The notes under the pieces: model-generated
What the model was told of the DNA's origin: nothing
Seen by the model: the letters and a program-made list of their open reading frames with translations, nothing else
Database searches by the model: none
Source: Nomia melanderi
Lineage: Eukaryota > Arthropoda > Insecta > Hymenoptera > Halictidae
Length of the DNA stretch: 64,000 bases
Assembly (NCBI RefSeq): GCF_051020985.1
Contig: NC_135003.1
Coordinates: 6,255,501 to 6,319,500, forward strand
Direction: 5' to 3'
Part shown: positions 44,601-55,314 of the stretch, one piece after another
Numbering within the stretch: the first letter of the stretch is position 1
How the letters are laid out: every line of letters begins with the position of its first letter
Translations under genes and position numbers: made by a program

Positions 44601-45200
44601 CGATAATGAGTATTATAATTAGACAACAAGATTTTTGAATCCAATTTCATAATATCCGTTCTATATAAATAAAAATGAAAGATTACGTTCGTTTAATTAA
44701 GTAATCTCAGTTAGATTTGGCTTACCATTATTATCAACTCAAAAATAATTATTAATTATTCATTCAGCAAAGCCATAGAATATTATTACAAGACTGTACT
44801 TTCCTACAACTTTCGTGCGACTCCTTCACATACAAAGGTGTCATAATGAATTCGCAATAAGCGCGGAACTTGGAACACGTGAGGGAACGATAATAGAAAT
44901 TTCGCGTGTAAAGACAACGCGCGGCCCCGCCAGAGGAAAATGAAAACGTCGCGAAAATCCGGGAACATCTTAATTCTCGGTTCGCCTTACGTACGCTGAT
45001 AACGGGGGATACGAGGCGACACGCGAGCCAAGCAGCTCGGTCGCGTGTTCCACACGACCCGTAGTTGCAACGTCATCCCGTATACGACACCTGTTTCCGG
45101 GTATACCTTACCGATCGAGAGTCGGCGGATCACGTGCTACATACACCGGGGTCGTACGATTCGCGTTCCGATCCTTGTCGCTAGCGATAAAAACATGCGA
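44600..45200. other. AT spacer and GC-rich island 41 (44850-45190)
   Basis: AT-rich to about 44840, then a CpG-dense island with CAACGCGCGGCCCCGCC near 44920 and CACGTG near 45136. No frame with protein character. Confidence 0.45.
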
Positions 45201-45203
45201 GTA

Positions 45204-45315
45204 TTAACCTGTTAACTGTGGAATTTAGTTTTAAAAAAGTCTCATTTTGCGCACAATGAAATAGAAACATTAAACGTGTACTCGTCAAACGCTGGACGAG
45301 AATTCATTGTTGAAT
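45204..45315 (-). mobile_element. Dispersed repeat family B, copy 1 (reverse)
   Basis: The reverse complement of these 112 bp aligns with 62407-62594 at roughly 80 percent identity by hand, except for a single 75-bp block present only in the 62 kb copy. Shared landmarks are ATTCAACAATGAATTC, TCGTCC and AATTCCACAGTTAACAG. It has no coding content. Confidence 0.75.
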
Positions 45316-45770
45316 AAATTAGTATCATTTTAAAATTCAAGATGAAAAACAATTTGAAAACAATTCAAATGGTTCAGGTGTTTGAATAAATTTCGTGTAT
45401 TTTGAGAACTTTCGAGATTCTCTGGATATAGAACTTTTTAATAGTCTTGGAGATATTTCTAAACATTTGTATTATTTGATTGTATTGATAAAATAAGATA
45501 AAAAGTTGATTATTATTAATATAATTAATTACTACAGACATTCGAATAAACTTCGTAAAGTTTTCTAATATATGAAAATAAATTTGCAAGTATACAATTT
45601 TTTGCATTCCTTTTAAACTATTTCTAAATACTTGAATTAATAAAATATAGATAATATTTTAATAATAATATGAAAAAGATGAAAATGATGATGCTGATTA
45701 TTATTGATTATTATTGATGATGAACTATATCTCAAAATTGAGTTATCCGAATCAATCTAGTATTTCCAAG
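45316..45770. other. AT-rich spacer
   Basis: AT-rich with GATGATGCTGATTATTATTG trinucleotide-like words near 45690. No gene seen. Confidence 0.4.
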
Positions 45771-46040
45771 CCACGGTTCCTTCATACATCTGAAACATGT
45801 TCCGCAGTTTAGATCGCGACCCAGTCCGTTGCGACACTATTACACGCCGACACACGTTATCCTGATAATGTTATCAGGATCACCGATATCGAGTTACCTG
45901 GCTCGAGCCAGCAGCCGATGCTATCTGTCGCGATAAATCATTTTCAAACGAAAATAACCGATGCGAGCTACGAGTTCGGATTCGCTTTGAACTATCGGTG
46001 CCTTGAATTACGATTACAGCAAATCACGTTACCCGCATGA
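45770..46040. promoter_or_regulatory. GC-rich island 42 with long inverted repeat and palindrome
   Basis: Island containing ATCCTGATAA-TG-TTATCAGGAT (45859-45880) and the 14-bp palindrome CTGGCTCGAGCCAG (45898-45911) within 60 bp. The first places two GATA-factor-type TGATAA sites head to head. Regulatory role is inferred. Confidence 0.45.
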
Positions 46041-46041
46041 A

Positions 46042-46063
46042 TGACGTCAGTATATATATATAC
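46042..46063. promoter_or_regulatory. TGACGTCA abutting a TATA run
   Basis: Exact CRE at 46042-46049 is followed at once by GTATATATATATAC at 46050-46063. Both elements are palindromic, so no strand is indicated. It could be a promoter core with an upstream CRE, but the spacing is unusually tight. Confidence 0.35.
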
Positions 46064-46480
46064 TAAAAGATAGGAGATAGTCGTCTTCGAAAATAATGTA
46101 ATTAATAAAAAAAATATTATAATCGTTAATAATAATAAAAAATAATATAATAACGAAGTTTGATTTGAGAAAATGAAAGGTGTCTTCAAGCTTCTTTTTC
46201 TTTCTTTTTTCAAGTTAAATTAATAATATGATACTTATGAAATAAATAAATAAAAATGTATGAACACAACTCTCCGTTGGGAATATGCAACGATGCATCT
46301 TGTTTCCGAGAAGGATCGATCAACGTCCGTTACCCGTCCGTTAACACGCGTCAATCAGTCGGTCGTATACGTGGAGATTGCCTCAAGCGATGTTCTCGAT
46401 ATACACCAGCGTTCAAAAATATTTGATCGCTCGTCCGATTGAGTCTATATTTAGTAAAGACTTTTTCAGGTGCAATGGGG
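46064..46480. other. AT spacer and small GC-rich island 43
   Basis: AT-rich to 46255, then a short CpG-containing patch at 46265-46440 with a 60-codon unrecognised frame. Confidence 0.35.
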
Positions 46481-46488
46481 ATATATAT

Positions 46489-46572
46489 GTTTGAACTTTC
46501 TAGCTGTAGAAATAGCAGTTTGAACTTTCAGGCTAATAGAAATAGAAGTTTGAACTTTTATAAATACTTACT
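46489..46572 (+). repeat. 29-30 bp tandem repeat
   Basis: GTTTGAACTTTC starts at 46489 and 46518, and GTTTGAACTTTT at 46548. The first two units both contain TAGAAATAG(A/C)A. There are about 2.7 copies. Confidence 0.7.
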
Positions 46573-46880
46573 AGAAGTTCATACATTTACAGGATCACCT
46601 AACCCGCGTATATAACGCAGTAAAATTAAATTATCAATAAAGTTTACCACTGCAAAGTTGAAAGGTTAAAATAACGAATGACTAGGACGAAATTAATTTA
46701 ATACAAAACCGATAATTTATTAATGACGGTTAACCTTTTGGCTCCAAGATTAATTTTCCCGATTGGATTGAATCAATTACAATATCGTTAGCTATTAATT
46801 TCTCTCAAAAGCGAATATTAATATTTTCATTTCAATGGAACTGTAAATTTGAATGAAATTCAATTTGAATTGCTTAATCG
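46573..46880. other. AT spacer with family C-like end
   Basis: AT-rich. GGTTAACCTTTTGGCTCCAAG at about 46729 is a reversed match to the 38.1 kb repeat end. No gene seen. Confidence 0.35.
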
Positions 46881-47160
46881 ACTGAAAGATCAACGCTGTT
46901 TCCAGTGATATTCCAAGATGAACAAGCGGATCACTCGACTCTGCTCGTTGTACATACAAACGATCGCATCGAAACTTTCAGAATTCCCGTCGGGGAACAC
47001 GTCGGCTTATTCACGATGTTACCCGTCGACGGTGCAATTTCCAGAGAGGAGTGTCGCGCGATAGGATCGCGTGTACGATTTGGCAGAACGTTTGACATTT
47101 CGTCGGGCTTGAGACCGGTACCCGAGATTGTGGGCTCGGTTTCAAGGGGGTGAGAGAAGC
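46880..47160. other. GC-rich island 44
   Basis: CpG-rich with an 82-codon + frame (46905-47153). Its translation (MIFQDEQADHSTLLVVHTND...) is more protein-like than most here and reads smoothly, but I recognise no family, and a 155-codon minus-strand frame overlaps. Not called as a gene. Confidence 0.35.
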
Positions 47161-47800
47161 GAGAGAGAAAGGTGGTAAGGTAAGGAGAAAGGAAGGCAGG
47201 AAAGTAGCAAGGAGATGGAATGCAGAGAAAGATAGAAAGGAAGAAAGGGAAAAAGAGAAAAAAATAGAGGGAAGAAGGGAGGCAATGATAGAAAAATAGA
47301 GAAACAATGATAGTTACAGAGAAAGGTGCAGAAATGGAAGAATGATTGAAGTATTGGGTAGGAGAGGAGAGAAAAAGTGGAAGAGGGTATAGAAACAAAT
47401 AGAGATCGAGAGAGAAGAAAGAAAAAGAAGAAAATAAAAGAAAAGAAACACAGGTGAAAGAAAGAATTTGGAAAAAAAAGAGAAAGGCAAAGAGTTTGAA
47501 AAAGAAGAAAGATAGAGTTTTGGAAGAAAAGAAAGAAAAAAATAAAATTCGAGAGAGGTGAGAGAAAAAAAGAATATTTGAAACAAAAATGAGAAAAACA
47601 GGATTTTTACACTAAAGACACGAAAAAAGAGAATTTGAGAAAGGGAAGAAAAGGAAACAGAGCTCGAGAGAGGAAAAAAAGGAAAGAGAATGAGCGAAGA
47701 GAGATAAAGAGAGAAAAGGGAGCCAAGGACGAGAAGAAAAGAGTGGAAGAGAGGAAAACGATATAAGGGTGAGAGGGAGAGAAAGAAACCAGCCAGTCAT
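47160..47800 (+). repeat. Polypurine tract, about 0.65-0.8 kb
   Basis: The + strand is nearly all A and G (GAGAGAAAGG, AAAGAAAAAG, GAGAAAAAAAG words). Minus-strand Phe/Leu/Ser-rich frames of 90-155 codons are compositional. It is interrupted at 47790-47900 by the next island and resumes weakly to 47980. Confidence 0.8.
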
Positions 47801-48250
47801 TATGCAGAAGAGTGTACATTATTAACGTACATCGTGCCGACTGACAGACGTAAGGGCTTTTAACGAGTTCCGGCGATTGTTCCCGACGATAGAAGGAACG
47901 ACGAAAATACAAGGTCTGCGAGGGGAGATAGAGAGGCCGAGAGAGGAAGAGAAAGAAAAATGGAGAAGGAGAGAAAGTATGGACCAACGATTACAGCACC
48001 GTGGCTAGACCGTTTTATTGCCTCGTTTATTGTGACCCTTGATTCACTGTTACCGTCGCTCCAATTACGATTCTTATATACACTTTATGCTCGAAATAAA
48101 TGATGCCGTTTCGGGCCAGCCGGACCTTTTTCATTGCGGTTCGTAATCTCGAAGCGATTACGAGAGGACGGGGAGGAAAAACGAATAAAAAGGAATCGAT
48201 AGATGAGGGAGAAAGAAGTTTTGATTGAGATTTGAAGAGTGCGAGGATTA
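47800..48250. other. GC-rich island 45
   Basis: CpG-containing island within the end of the purine tract. TCGTAATC-TCGAAGC-GATTACGA at about 48141-48163 places two Otx/bicoid-type TAATC cores head to head. No coding frame. Confidence 0.4.
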
Positions 48251-48990
48251 ATGGTCATTAGTTTGATTCCTGAACGTAATTTTTTAATTGACTACTTTAT
48301 ATATTGCGGTTGAAGCGTCTTTTGTTATTGTTTGTCGGTGTTGTGGATCTTTGGGTTCGTTTATGTCATTGACGACAAAATTCGGATGTGTTTCTGTTTC
48401 GATTGCTACGTTTCTATTATCTTCCTGAATGTCTGCTTTTTTAATGTCTGACGATATTTGATCGTGTTTGATATACACTTGAAATGCATTTTTCGCTTCT
48501 TTTTAACTTTGTACTGTTGGGAGATAATCTCAAAGTCAACACGAACACGTTAAACGATAATTTGGTTGTTATTGGAGTGAATAACTGACCTGGTATGCGA
48601 ACATTTGCGACTAAAAATGAAATACCATCAAAATATTACCTTATCACTATAAATATTCAATTACTATTCTCTTAAATCAATTCATCATTCACAGAGCAAC
48701 CTTATGCAAACATATTTATAAAGTCATTATATCAAACATGCTCAAACGCTACGAACAAAAGGACAAACAACCACTTTTGCAACTATACAACTCTATAACT
48801 ACAAAATTAACCTATAATCTCAATCATTTACCTCCAAAACATAAAATTCACCTTTTAAACCACCCAACTTCAACAAGTCCTCATCATCTCCATCCAATCC
48901 TCTATCCTCAACAAAATAATCCTCCAAAAATCCTGCAAAACATCCTCTCACCGAAAAACTCTCCACGTACCCACTCAAGAAACCTCGAAC
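48250..48990. other. AT-rich spacer, T/G-rich then C/A-rich
   Basis: T/G-rich to about 48480, C/A-rich from 48600 to 48990. The start of the 289-codon + frame lies here and translates into a low-complexity His/Pro/Asn/Leu-rich segment, which marks the frame as compositional. Confidence 0.45.
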
Positions 48991-49510
48991 CTCTTCAACG
49001 AACGACCCCCGTTGAGCGACTCGTTCGGTCCGCTCAGAACAGAAGGCTTTTAGAAAGGTGTCAGTGGGCTGTGCATACGTACCGACGTCTCCGACCGTGT
49101 GTTGGGTCTCTGTCCGTCGTCTTAGTATTCCGTAACCGTTGTCGCGTGCGAATTCGTCGATGGGCAACGGCGAGTCGAGTGTCAAGCGCGCATCTTCGGC
49201 CGTCGTACGTGGACGCAATGCGGAAAAACCCGTGGGGTTCGGTCCCGATCACCCGGGCGAACGTTGTTTCGTCACGTTCGACCTTTCCTGGACACGGCGG
49301 GGGAACGACTCTCCGCGGGTCCCGTTTCCAGCTTCTCCAGCGGGGTTTCCCCGCTTCTGATTCGGGACACACGGCCGTTAAACCGCCGCGGAAATCGCCA
49401 CGCGGCAATCAGGCGCCCGCGGGCGTGACGCGATACCGAATCCGAGGAGCGATTTGGTCGACCGGGAATAATCGGCCGATTTATCCGCAGATTCGGATTT
49501 CGTTGCCTTC
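48990..49510. other. GC-rich island 46
   Basis: CpG-dense. The 289-codon + frame (48738-49607), the longest in the window, and minus frames of 132 and 115 codons all cross it. All are Arg/Gly/Ser-rich here and none has a recognised domain. The island is likely regulatory or neutral. Confidence 0.45.
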
Positions 49511-50000
49511 AGTTTCTGATTTTCGTGATTTTCCTAGTGGTGGATGTTTGTGTGCAGCTTGGAAAGGGGTTGGAGGGGGTTGTGTAGTAATTGTAAGTTA
49601 TTTGTAGCGATTTTGTTTGCATAATAGTTTCTGGTATTTTAATGTTATTTGTAGTGATGTTGTTTGTATAATAGTAATTTCTAATTTTAAGAAATGTTAA
49701 GTTATTTTGTTTGAGTTTGTGAATAACGAATGAAAATTAAACTATTATTTGGAAAATTAAAAAAAGTATTAGTTAAAAAGTTGAAGATTCAAATTTTAGA
49801 AAACTGTACTGTCTCTACGCTTAATATTAACTTCTCCATTACTATTAATATCTACTATTTCAGCACTAATTCATCACCATTCAAAAATTGTTAATCTCTT
49901 TCCGCCACAACTATTGAAACGAACAATCCCCTCGATCTGAAATCCAAATACAAAATGAAACTCAACTCGACGAGAAAATCGACTATCGCTCTATTATAGG
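49510..50000. other. AT-rich spacer
   Basis: G/T-rich at 49500-49690 (GGTTGGAGGGGG near 49567), AT-rich, then C/A-rich from about 49850. No gene seen. Confidence 0.45.
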
Positions 50001-50560
50001 AAACACTTATCTTTCCCTATTAATTTGAACGCAGTGGCAGCACACGCTACCGTGTTTCGATCTGTTATTTTCCTAGCGGCGTTCATCGATGGCTCGAATC
50101 GCAATGCGTGGCGGCACGCCGCGAACGACTGCAGGGGAGAATAAAATAAAAGGGCTCACGAGATGTGACGCCGCAGGGACAGAGGAAAATAACGAGCGAA
50201 CCGTGAATAACGCCGTCGATTTATTTACGACTCGTTTCACCTTACGTTCGTACAATTTTCTTTCTTTTTTCGTTCTTTCTTTCCTCTTACATTTTTTTTC
50301 TTTTTCCTTTCGATCTCGCTGTTCGAGCCAAGCCAACCAGCCGACAGTCGATTCGCGGATTCAATTATACCTGTACGTGGGAGCAGCTCGTATCCTCACG
50401 ATTTCTGGCGTTCCTCCGGGGAAATTGTGAACACCGTAATTCCTCAGCAACGAAGGTCATTAGATTAATCGTCGAAGAACCGAGCAGTTTATCTTCGAGA
50501 TAATCGTTTATTTCTTGTGCTCCTTGAGAGGATTTGCGAAATTGTGCTGAAGAGGTTGTG
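50000..50560. other. GC-rich island 47 with pyrimidine run
   Basis: CpG-containing with a pyrimidine-rich stretch at about 50250-50312. Opposing 113- and 87-codon frames reflect it. No recognised product. Confidence 0.4.
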
Positions 50561-50880
50561 GTAATTATTAAGGTAGTTGGTAAAGTATTTATAGATCAGT
50601 TGTCTTTAATGAAAAAACAGATGTTGCAAATAAACACTTTGTTATTAGAAAACGAAAGTTCAATGTATAATTTCCTTCTTTCGTAACATTTAAAAGTTGA
50701 ATATATAATTTAGATTTCCATGAAAAAGAGATTGTAATATTTCAAAACTTAAGTCCATATTCAATATTTTAATTATTTATTCTCGAAATACATTTAATTA
50801 TCTACCCATTACATTAATATTTCTGAAAATTGTAGAATCAAGGAAAATTTTTTTTTCTTTTCTTTCTTTTCTAAATGTTC
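50560..50880. other. AT-rich spacer
   Basis: G/T-rich near 50540-50600, then AT-rich, with a T-rich run near 50850-50870. No gene seen. Confidence 0.35.
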
Positions 50881-51240
50881 CCATGATGAATCTAAGATGA
50901 CCGTGGACCGTGCTTAACGTTGTAACAAGTGTGCCCCGAATAGATATTGCTACGTGTTCGTGGAAAGTTGTAGAGTGGGGCCAATTACTTTGAAATATTT
51001 GCGCCCTCTTCAACGAGCCAGAAAAATTGCGGTCCCCGAGATGTAACACGGTAGACCGTGGACGGGATTCAGTTTAAGTGGAACGTATGACCGACTTTCA
51101 GGCGCGGGGAAGCGATATATCGCGGTCTGTCCGATGCATTTCTCCCCTGGCCTTGAGTTATGATAGGGTGCACGAATGGCGTGTCCGCAGGTGACGCCGT
51201 GAGAATGGAACTATTGGCTTGTGACACGAATAAACTCAAT
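50880..51240. other. GC-rich island 48
   Basis: Moderate GC and CpG. Two minus-strand frames under 85 codons, unrecognised. Confidence 0.35.
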
Positions 51241-51620
51241 ATTAGAATATTTGTCTTGATATTGAACTCTTTGATTTCTTCTGTCACTGTCTGATAGCCG
51301 ATTTTGCTATATTATTTATATTACGCGTTCTAGAAATTTTCAATGAATTTGTAACGTTAAATAAGTTAGACTTTTATATTGAACTACAGTTGAATTACAG
51401 AACGTTGATGCAAATTTTATACAGGAAAATCTTAATAAAAGATGATTAATATTTTTCTAAGAGTAACAAAATGAAATTGACTCAACACGCGATGGTCACA
51501 ACAATAATAACAATATCAATAAAGAAATAATCAAGAAATCATAATTGAATAAGGAACAAAATCTCATCTATCATAAAATCACTTATCCAACGAAATTCAT
51601 CACTTCCATTTCACTAAAAT
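51240..51620. other. AT-rich spacer
   Basis: AT-rich with CAATAATAACAATATC words near 51500. No gene seen. Confidence 0.35.
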
Positions 51621-52260
51621 TTCCATTTAAACTCCGCCCGACATTTCGAAAAAAAGAAAGCGAAAAGGAGAAGTACCATAGAAATACGCGTTGCTTGAAC
51701 GATGACAGCCGTTCTCGGCCCGTCAGCGCGCGCAATGTCCAATAAAAGAGGCAGATATACGCGTCAAATATTTTTCCGAGGACCATCTTTCGCGTAAATT
51801 CCATCAAAATCGTCGCATGTACACGTTCGATGGTATTCCCTCGTCAGCCGTAAACGCGGCCGAGTGCGGCGCGTCGGACGTGAAACAAGAAAAAGGAACA
51901 AGACGTAAAAAGACGCAGAATTTCCTCAGGAAAGCTCGCCTAGGCGCTCACCCCATCGAGCCCCCCGACCCTCGTCGATCGCGTATCCCTCGGAAACTCG
52001 TATGAATACGCGGAAAAATAGGTGGAAGTAACCTCTCCGAGGTAAACTACCGCCAGGGGAGCCGGCGGGTATCTACCCGCGTGCCGCGAATTCCAGATAC
52101 CTTCAAAATTCAAGCCCCTTCCACGCACACACACACGCATACACCTTGTACTCGAAGCTCGGACCAAACTCTACCTACCGCTATGAAACAGAAAGGGAGT
52201 TGTCTCTGAAAAGCTATCGGAAGAACCCTGTAATATCTGAAGCGATACGCGCCTTTTGTG
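51620..52260. other. GC-rich island 49 with perfect inverted repeat
   Basis: CpG-dense. GCGGGTA-TC-TACCCGC at 52065-52080 is a perfect 7-bp inverted repeat with a 2-bp spacer. A short ACACAC run lies near 52128. Frames are short and unrecognised. Confidence 0.45.
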
Positions 52261-52319
52261 CAGGTTATACTGTTGTTCAAAAGTAGAATGGTTGAAGTCT
52301 TCTTGTGAGGGTTTTGAAA

Positions 52320-52735
52320 ATTTGAATTTTCAAAATTTCTAGATATTGAAATATATAAATTTTTTAATATTCAAATTTCTAAATTTGCAAATTTGCAAAT
52401 ATTCAAATATCAAAATTTAAAAATTTTCAAACTTTCAATCTTTTAATCTTCCAATCTTCCAAACTTCCAAACTTCCAATCTTCCAATCTTCCAATCTTCC
52501 AATCTCTTAAATTTCCATATTCTCAAATTCATAAATTTCTACACACCTAAATATTTAAATATCCAAATTTTTAATTGCCCAAATTTTCCAATATTCAAGC
52601 TTTCAGTCTTTCAAATTTCCATTTTCCATAAAGATCTACACCCTTAAATATTCAAATATCCAAACATCAAAATTCCAAAATCTCCAAACTCCCAATTCAA
52701 AAATTTTCTACATCCTAAATTTCTAAACCTTCCAA
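52320..52735 (+). repeat. 8-bp periodic block, CTTCCAAT/TTCAAATA family
   Basis: About 400 bp can be parsed into 8-mers: TTCAAATT, TCTAAATT, TGCAAATT, TTTAATCT, then CTTCCAAT and CTTCCAAA copies in a row at about 52446-52503, then TATCCAAA, TTTTTAAT, CTTTCAAA, ATTCCAAA. The phase holds almost throughout while the sequence drifts. The middle is C/A-rich. Confidence 0.75.
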
Positions 52736-53512
52736 AAAATCATTATTCGCTGTAATAATTTAAAAAACAGTCAGGATAGTACAGACAGCTACTGCTGCTC
52801 CATCCATCTTCTTTTAAATTTCCCAGCTATACAACCCTTCCTACGAACATCCACATCCAAATTTACATTATCACTTTATACATCACCACTTCCACAGAGA
52901 AAGGTAAGTGTCCGCGTATTTTTGAGCGGCGTTGTACACGCGTAAAGAAGAATTCTATTTGCTGGGGGTCGTGCGCTACCCCCGGGGACCCGTGGCCGAT
53001 TCCTAAGAAAGAGAAAACTTCTAAGTGGATTACAAGCCGGAGGGAGCTGAATGGAAGTTCGGCAAGGGCGAATATTTTTTTCCCTCGCCTCCCCTGCCCA
53101 CCCCGCGAGGAATCTCGTACACAGGGCGCCTTTTACTGGGTTGGCATAAATTCTGAAAGCTTGGGATATTGAACATTTTTTTGGGGATGGTTCGCTTCAA
53201 AGGGGGCACACTTCGGTACGATGAGGATAGTTTTTGATAAGGGATCTTTTCTCGGAATTCTGGAATGGAATGTGTATACACGGTGTCCAGTTGATATTTA
53301 ATAGGGAGAATTTAGGGGTTAGCCAGTTTGAAGGGACTTGAAATATTAGAACTTGGGAGAGCTTTTTGTTGGATGGTAAAAAAGAATTTTTAAGGAAATG
53401 GGGTTTGTTTTTAGAGAGATAATTTTGAGATGGAAGTATGGGTATGTTAGGTTGAGGAAAGATTTTGGAAAAAGTATTGTTTAGAAGTTGATATTTGTAT
53501 ATGGAGTGTTCT
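52735..53512. other. C/A-rich flank, GC-rich island 50 (52900-53250) and G/T-rich flank
   Basis: C/A-rich to about 52890. The island has CCCCCGGGGACCCG near 52980. It is then strongly G/T-rich (53280-53510) up to the LTR-like element. No gene seen. Confidence 0.45.
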
Positions 53513-53517
53513 GGATG
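53513..53517 (+). repeat. Target-site duplication, left copy
   Basis: GGATG, identical to 53,...-type right copy at 54235-54239, immediately outside the TG...CA element. Confidence 0.7.
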
Positions 53518-54234
53518 TGTTAGCGACCGTCGCTAACACGGTTTATGGCACGAACGTGCGTGAAGGGCTATTTTAGAGATTTAGGGTTTTTAGGTTTTTA
53601 GTAAGCATGTGTTTTTAGAGTGTAATATACTTCCTGGCGAGAGAAGACGATTTATGAGTTAAAAACTGCGAGTTTTGGAAAGTCGCTTCTCTCGTCCCTC
53701 AATAGCCGTGGCCGTGCCATAAACAGGGAAATTCCGAAGGGTAGTTGGACACGTGCATGTAACGGTAAAGATACCGAAGGTCCGCCACCTGGACAAATTT
53801 CCACCAGCGTTGTCTTCGCCCCCACACGAGCACCGCGGCACCCCTCCCCAAGTGAGCGCGCTAAGGGCGCAAGGAAGAGTGTCTGCGTTAAGTTAGGTCC
53901 GCTGATTGGTGACTGCCAAAATGAGAAGAAACCAATCAGCGGACAATTTAGAAAATAGGGACTTGGCGATCAAGAGCGAAGCTGGCCAAAGTCAGTCGCT
54001 CAAACACGAGCATTTAGTTAGCAAATACCGGAACAAGATAGTATCTTAGACTATTAGCAATGTAGTACCCTTTAGAAACCTAAAGACAAGTCAGGGAAAC
54101 CAAGTGCAGTTTTATTAAGTGAATGGTGAGCCAATTAAGTGAGCGGGTTAACCATTCTGGTTCTTCGAGAAGGTGCTAACTAGAAACCAGGTCAGAGTGC
54201 ATTTGGAGGTACGCGTGTACACCGTGCGCTAACA
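53518..54234. mobile_element. Probable solo LTR, 717 bp
   Basis: The element begins TGTTAGCG and ends CGCTAACA, so it has TG...CA termini inside an 8-bp terminal inverted repeat, and it is bounded by 5-bp GGATG duplications. It contains no coding frame. The first 21 bp fold on themselves (TGTTAGCGA-CCG-TCGCTAACA). A 14-bp inverted pair, GTCCGCTGATTGGT and ACCAATCAGCGGAC, lies at 53897-53910 and 53931-53944. GTTTATGGCACG near 53541 is repeated inverted near 53715. Size, ends and duplication length fit an LTR of an LTR retrotransposon left after recombination. A non-autonomous DNA element with 8-bp ends is the alternative. No clear TATA or AATAAA is visible. Confidence 0.7.
53897..53944. repeat. 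14-bp inverted repeat inside the LTR-like element
   Basis: GTCCGCTGATTGGT, a 20-bp spacer, then the exact inverse. Each arm contains a CCAAT/ATTGG box, so it may be a promoter feature of the element or a stem in its RNA. Confidence 0.7.
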
Positions 54235-54239
54235 GGATG
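54235..54239 (+). repeat. Target-site duplication, right copy
   Basis: GGATG immediately after the terminal CTAACA, matching the five bases at 53513-53517. Confidence 0.7.
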
Positions 54240-54540
54240 AACGTAGCTATTTGAATAGCTTCTTTATTTTTAAGAACGATTATTGTAGAATTAAGTACGA
54301 TTAAATAAAGGGCATTATGTAGTGTTAGCAATTTTAAAAATTGAACTTGGAAGTTTAAAGAGTGGAAGTATTTGTTTATTTACTTATTATTATTAGTTAT
54401 TGAAAATATAGATTGATTAAAACTTTAATAAATGGAACCTTGTAATTTCGATAAAAATATATTTACAACTCATTCAAATTCAACTGCTCCATAATTCGAA
54501 CGTTAATAACAAATTAATTATCTAATTTCTTCATTTCAAT
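54240..54540. other. AT-rich spacer
   Basis: AT-rich; no gene or repeat seen. Confidence 0.35.
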
Positions 54541-54900
54541 TTTTGCATAGCTTTATAGTACCCGATATATCAGACACTGTAACATCTATCGCGTTACATC
54601 GTTCTCGGCCGTTACCCGGGCATTACGCGATGCACGGCCGGCGTACCGAAGAGGTTAATTACCGCACGGAGGCGCATCGACGGATTACAGTTACGTTTTC
54701 CTGCAGCGCAGGCACGCAAACCCGCACGAGAAAGAAAAAGTCCGGTGTATGTCGTTGCCTGGCCAAGACTTTGTCCGCGAGTTTCACCGATGCGCCGCGG
54801 CGGGCGTTACTCTAATAGGATTCAGCAAATTACTTACCAACAAGTCCCACGGTGCTGTACAGCGATTCCCCTAGGATTCCCGTGATCTAGGGAAAAAAGA
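54540..54900. other. GC-rich island 51
   Basis: CpG-dense with a 90-codon + frame (54543-54815), unrecognised. The segment AAATTACTTACCAACAAG near 54826 contains CTTACC, the reverse complement of the GGTAAG donor core, but no supporting exon is visible. Confidence 0.4.
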
Positions 54901-55162
54901 AAGAACACGTTAGTTTTATAATTCTTTTAAGGAAAAGTTTTGAAATAATTCTATTCACAAGAAACGCTAAATTTTCGTTCGATGATTTAGCAACGAAAGT
55001 TTGCAGATATAGAATTTCCCTAATTCGGGAGAAACCTTGACATTAAAATTCTCTTGAATTTAAAAGGTCATTATTTTTATTTTTCGAAGTAATTTAGGAA
55101 TTAAGGTATATTATCTCATTATATGTATATATCTCCATATTATTCACAATATATCACATTAT
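54900..55162. other. AT-rich spacer
   Basis: AT-rich; leads into the 8-bp array. No gene seen. Confidence 0.35.
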
Positions 55163-55314
55163 TTAGTTATTTAATTCCTTATTTTCTTATTTACTTAATT
55201 AGTTACATAGCAATTTAGTTTCTTAGTTTCTTAATTACATAGTCACTTAGTTATTTAGTTATTTAATAACTTAGCTTCTTAGTTACGCAGTTTCTTAGTT
55301 ACTAAATCACTGTA
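55163..55314 (+). repeat. 8-bp periodic TTAGTTAC/TTAGTTTC array, about 19 units
   Basis: Successive 8-mers TTAGTTAT, TTAATTCC, TTATTTTC, TTATTTAC, TTAATTAG ... TTTCTTAG, TTACTAAA run without a phase slip for about 152 bp. It is the cleanest of the 8-bp blocks. Confidence 0.75.

Noticed and set aside
44306..44607. CGATA duplication as a target site of an inserted element
   Set aside because: Five-base matches are found easily by chance at this distance and the ends are not TG...CA or inverted.
48738..49607. Longest open frame, 289 codons, + strand
   Set aside because: The first third is low-complexity His/Pro/Asn/Leu from C/A-rich DNA and the rest is Arg/Gly/Ser from a GC-rich island. Long minus-strand frames cross the same bases. 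No recognised domain.
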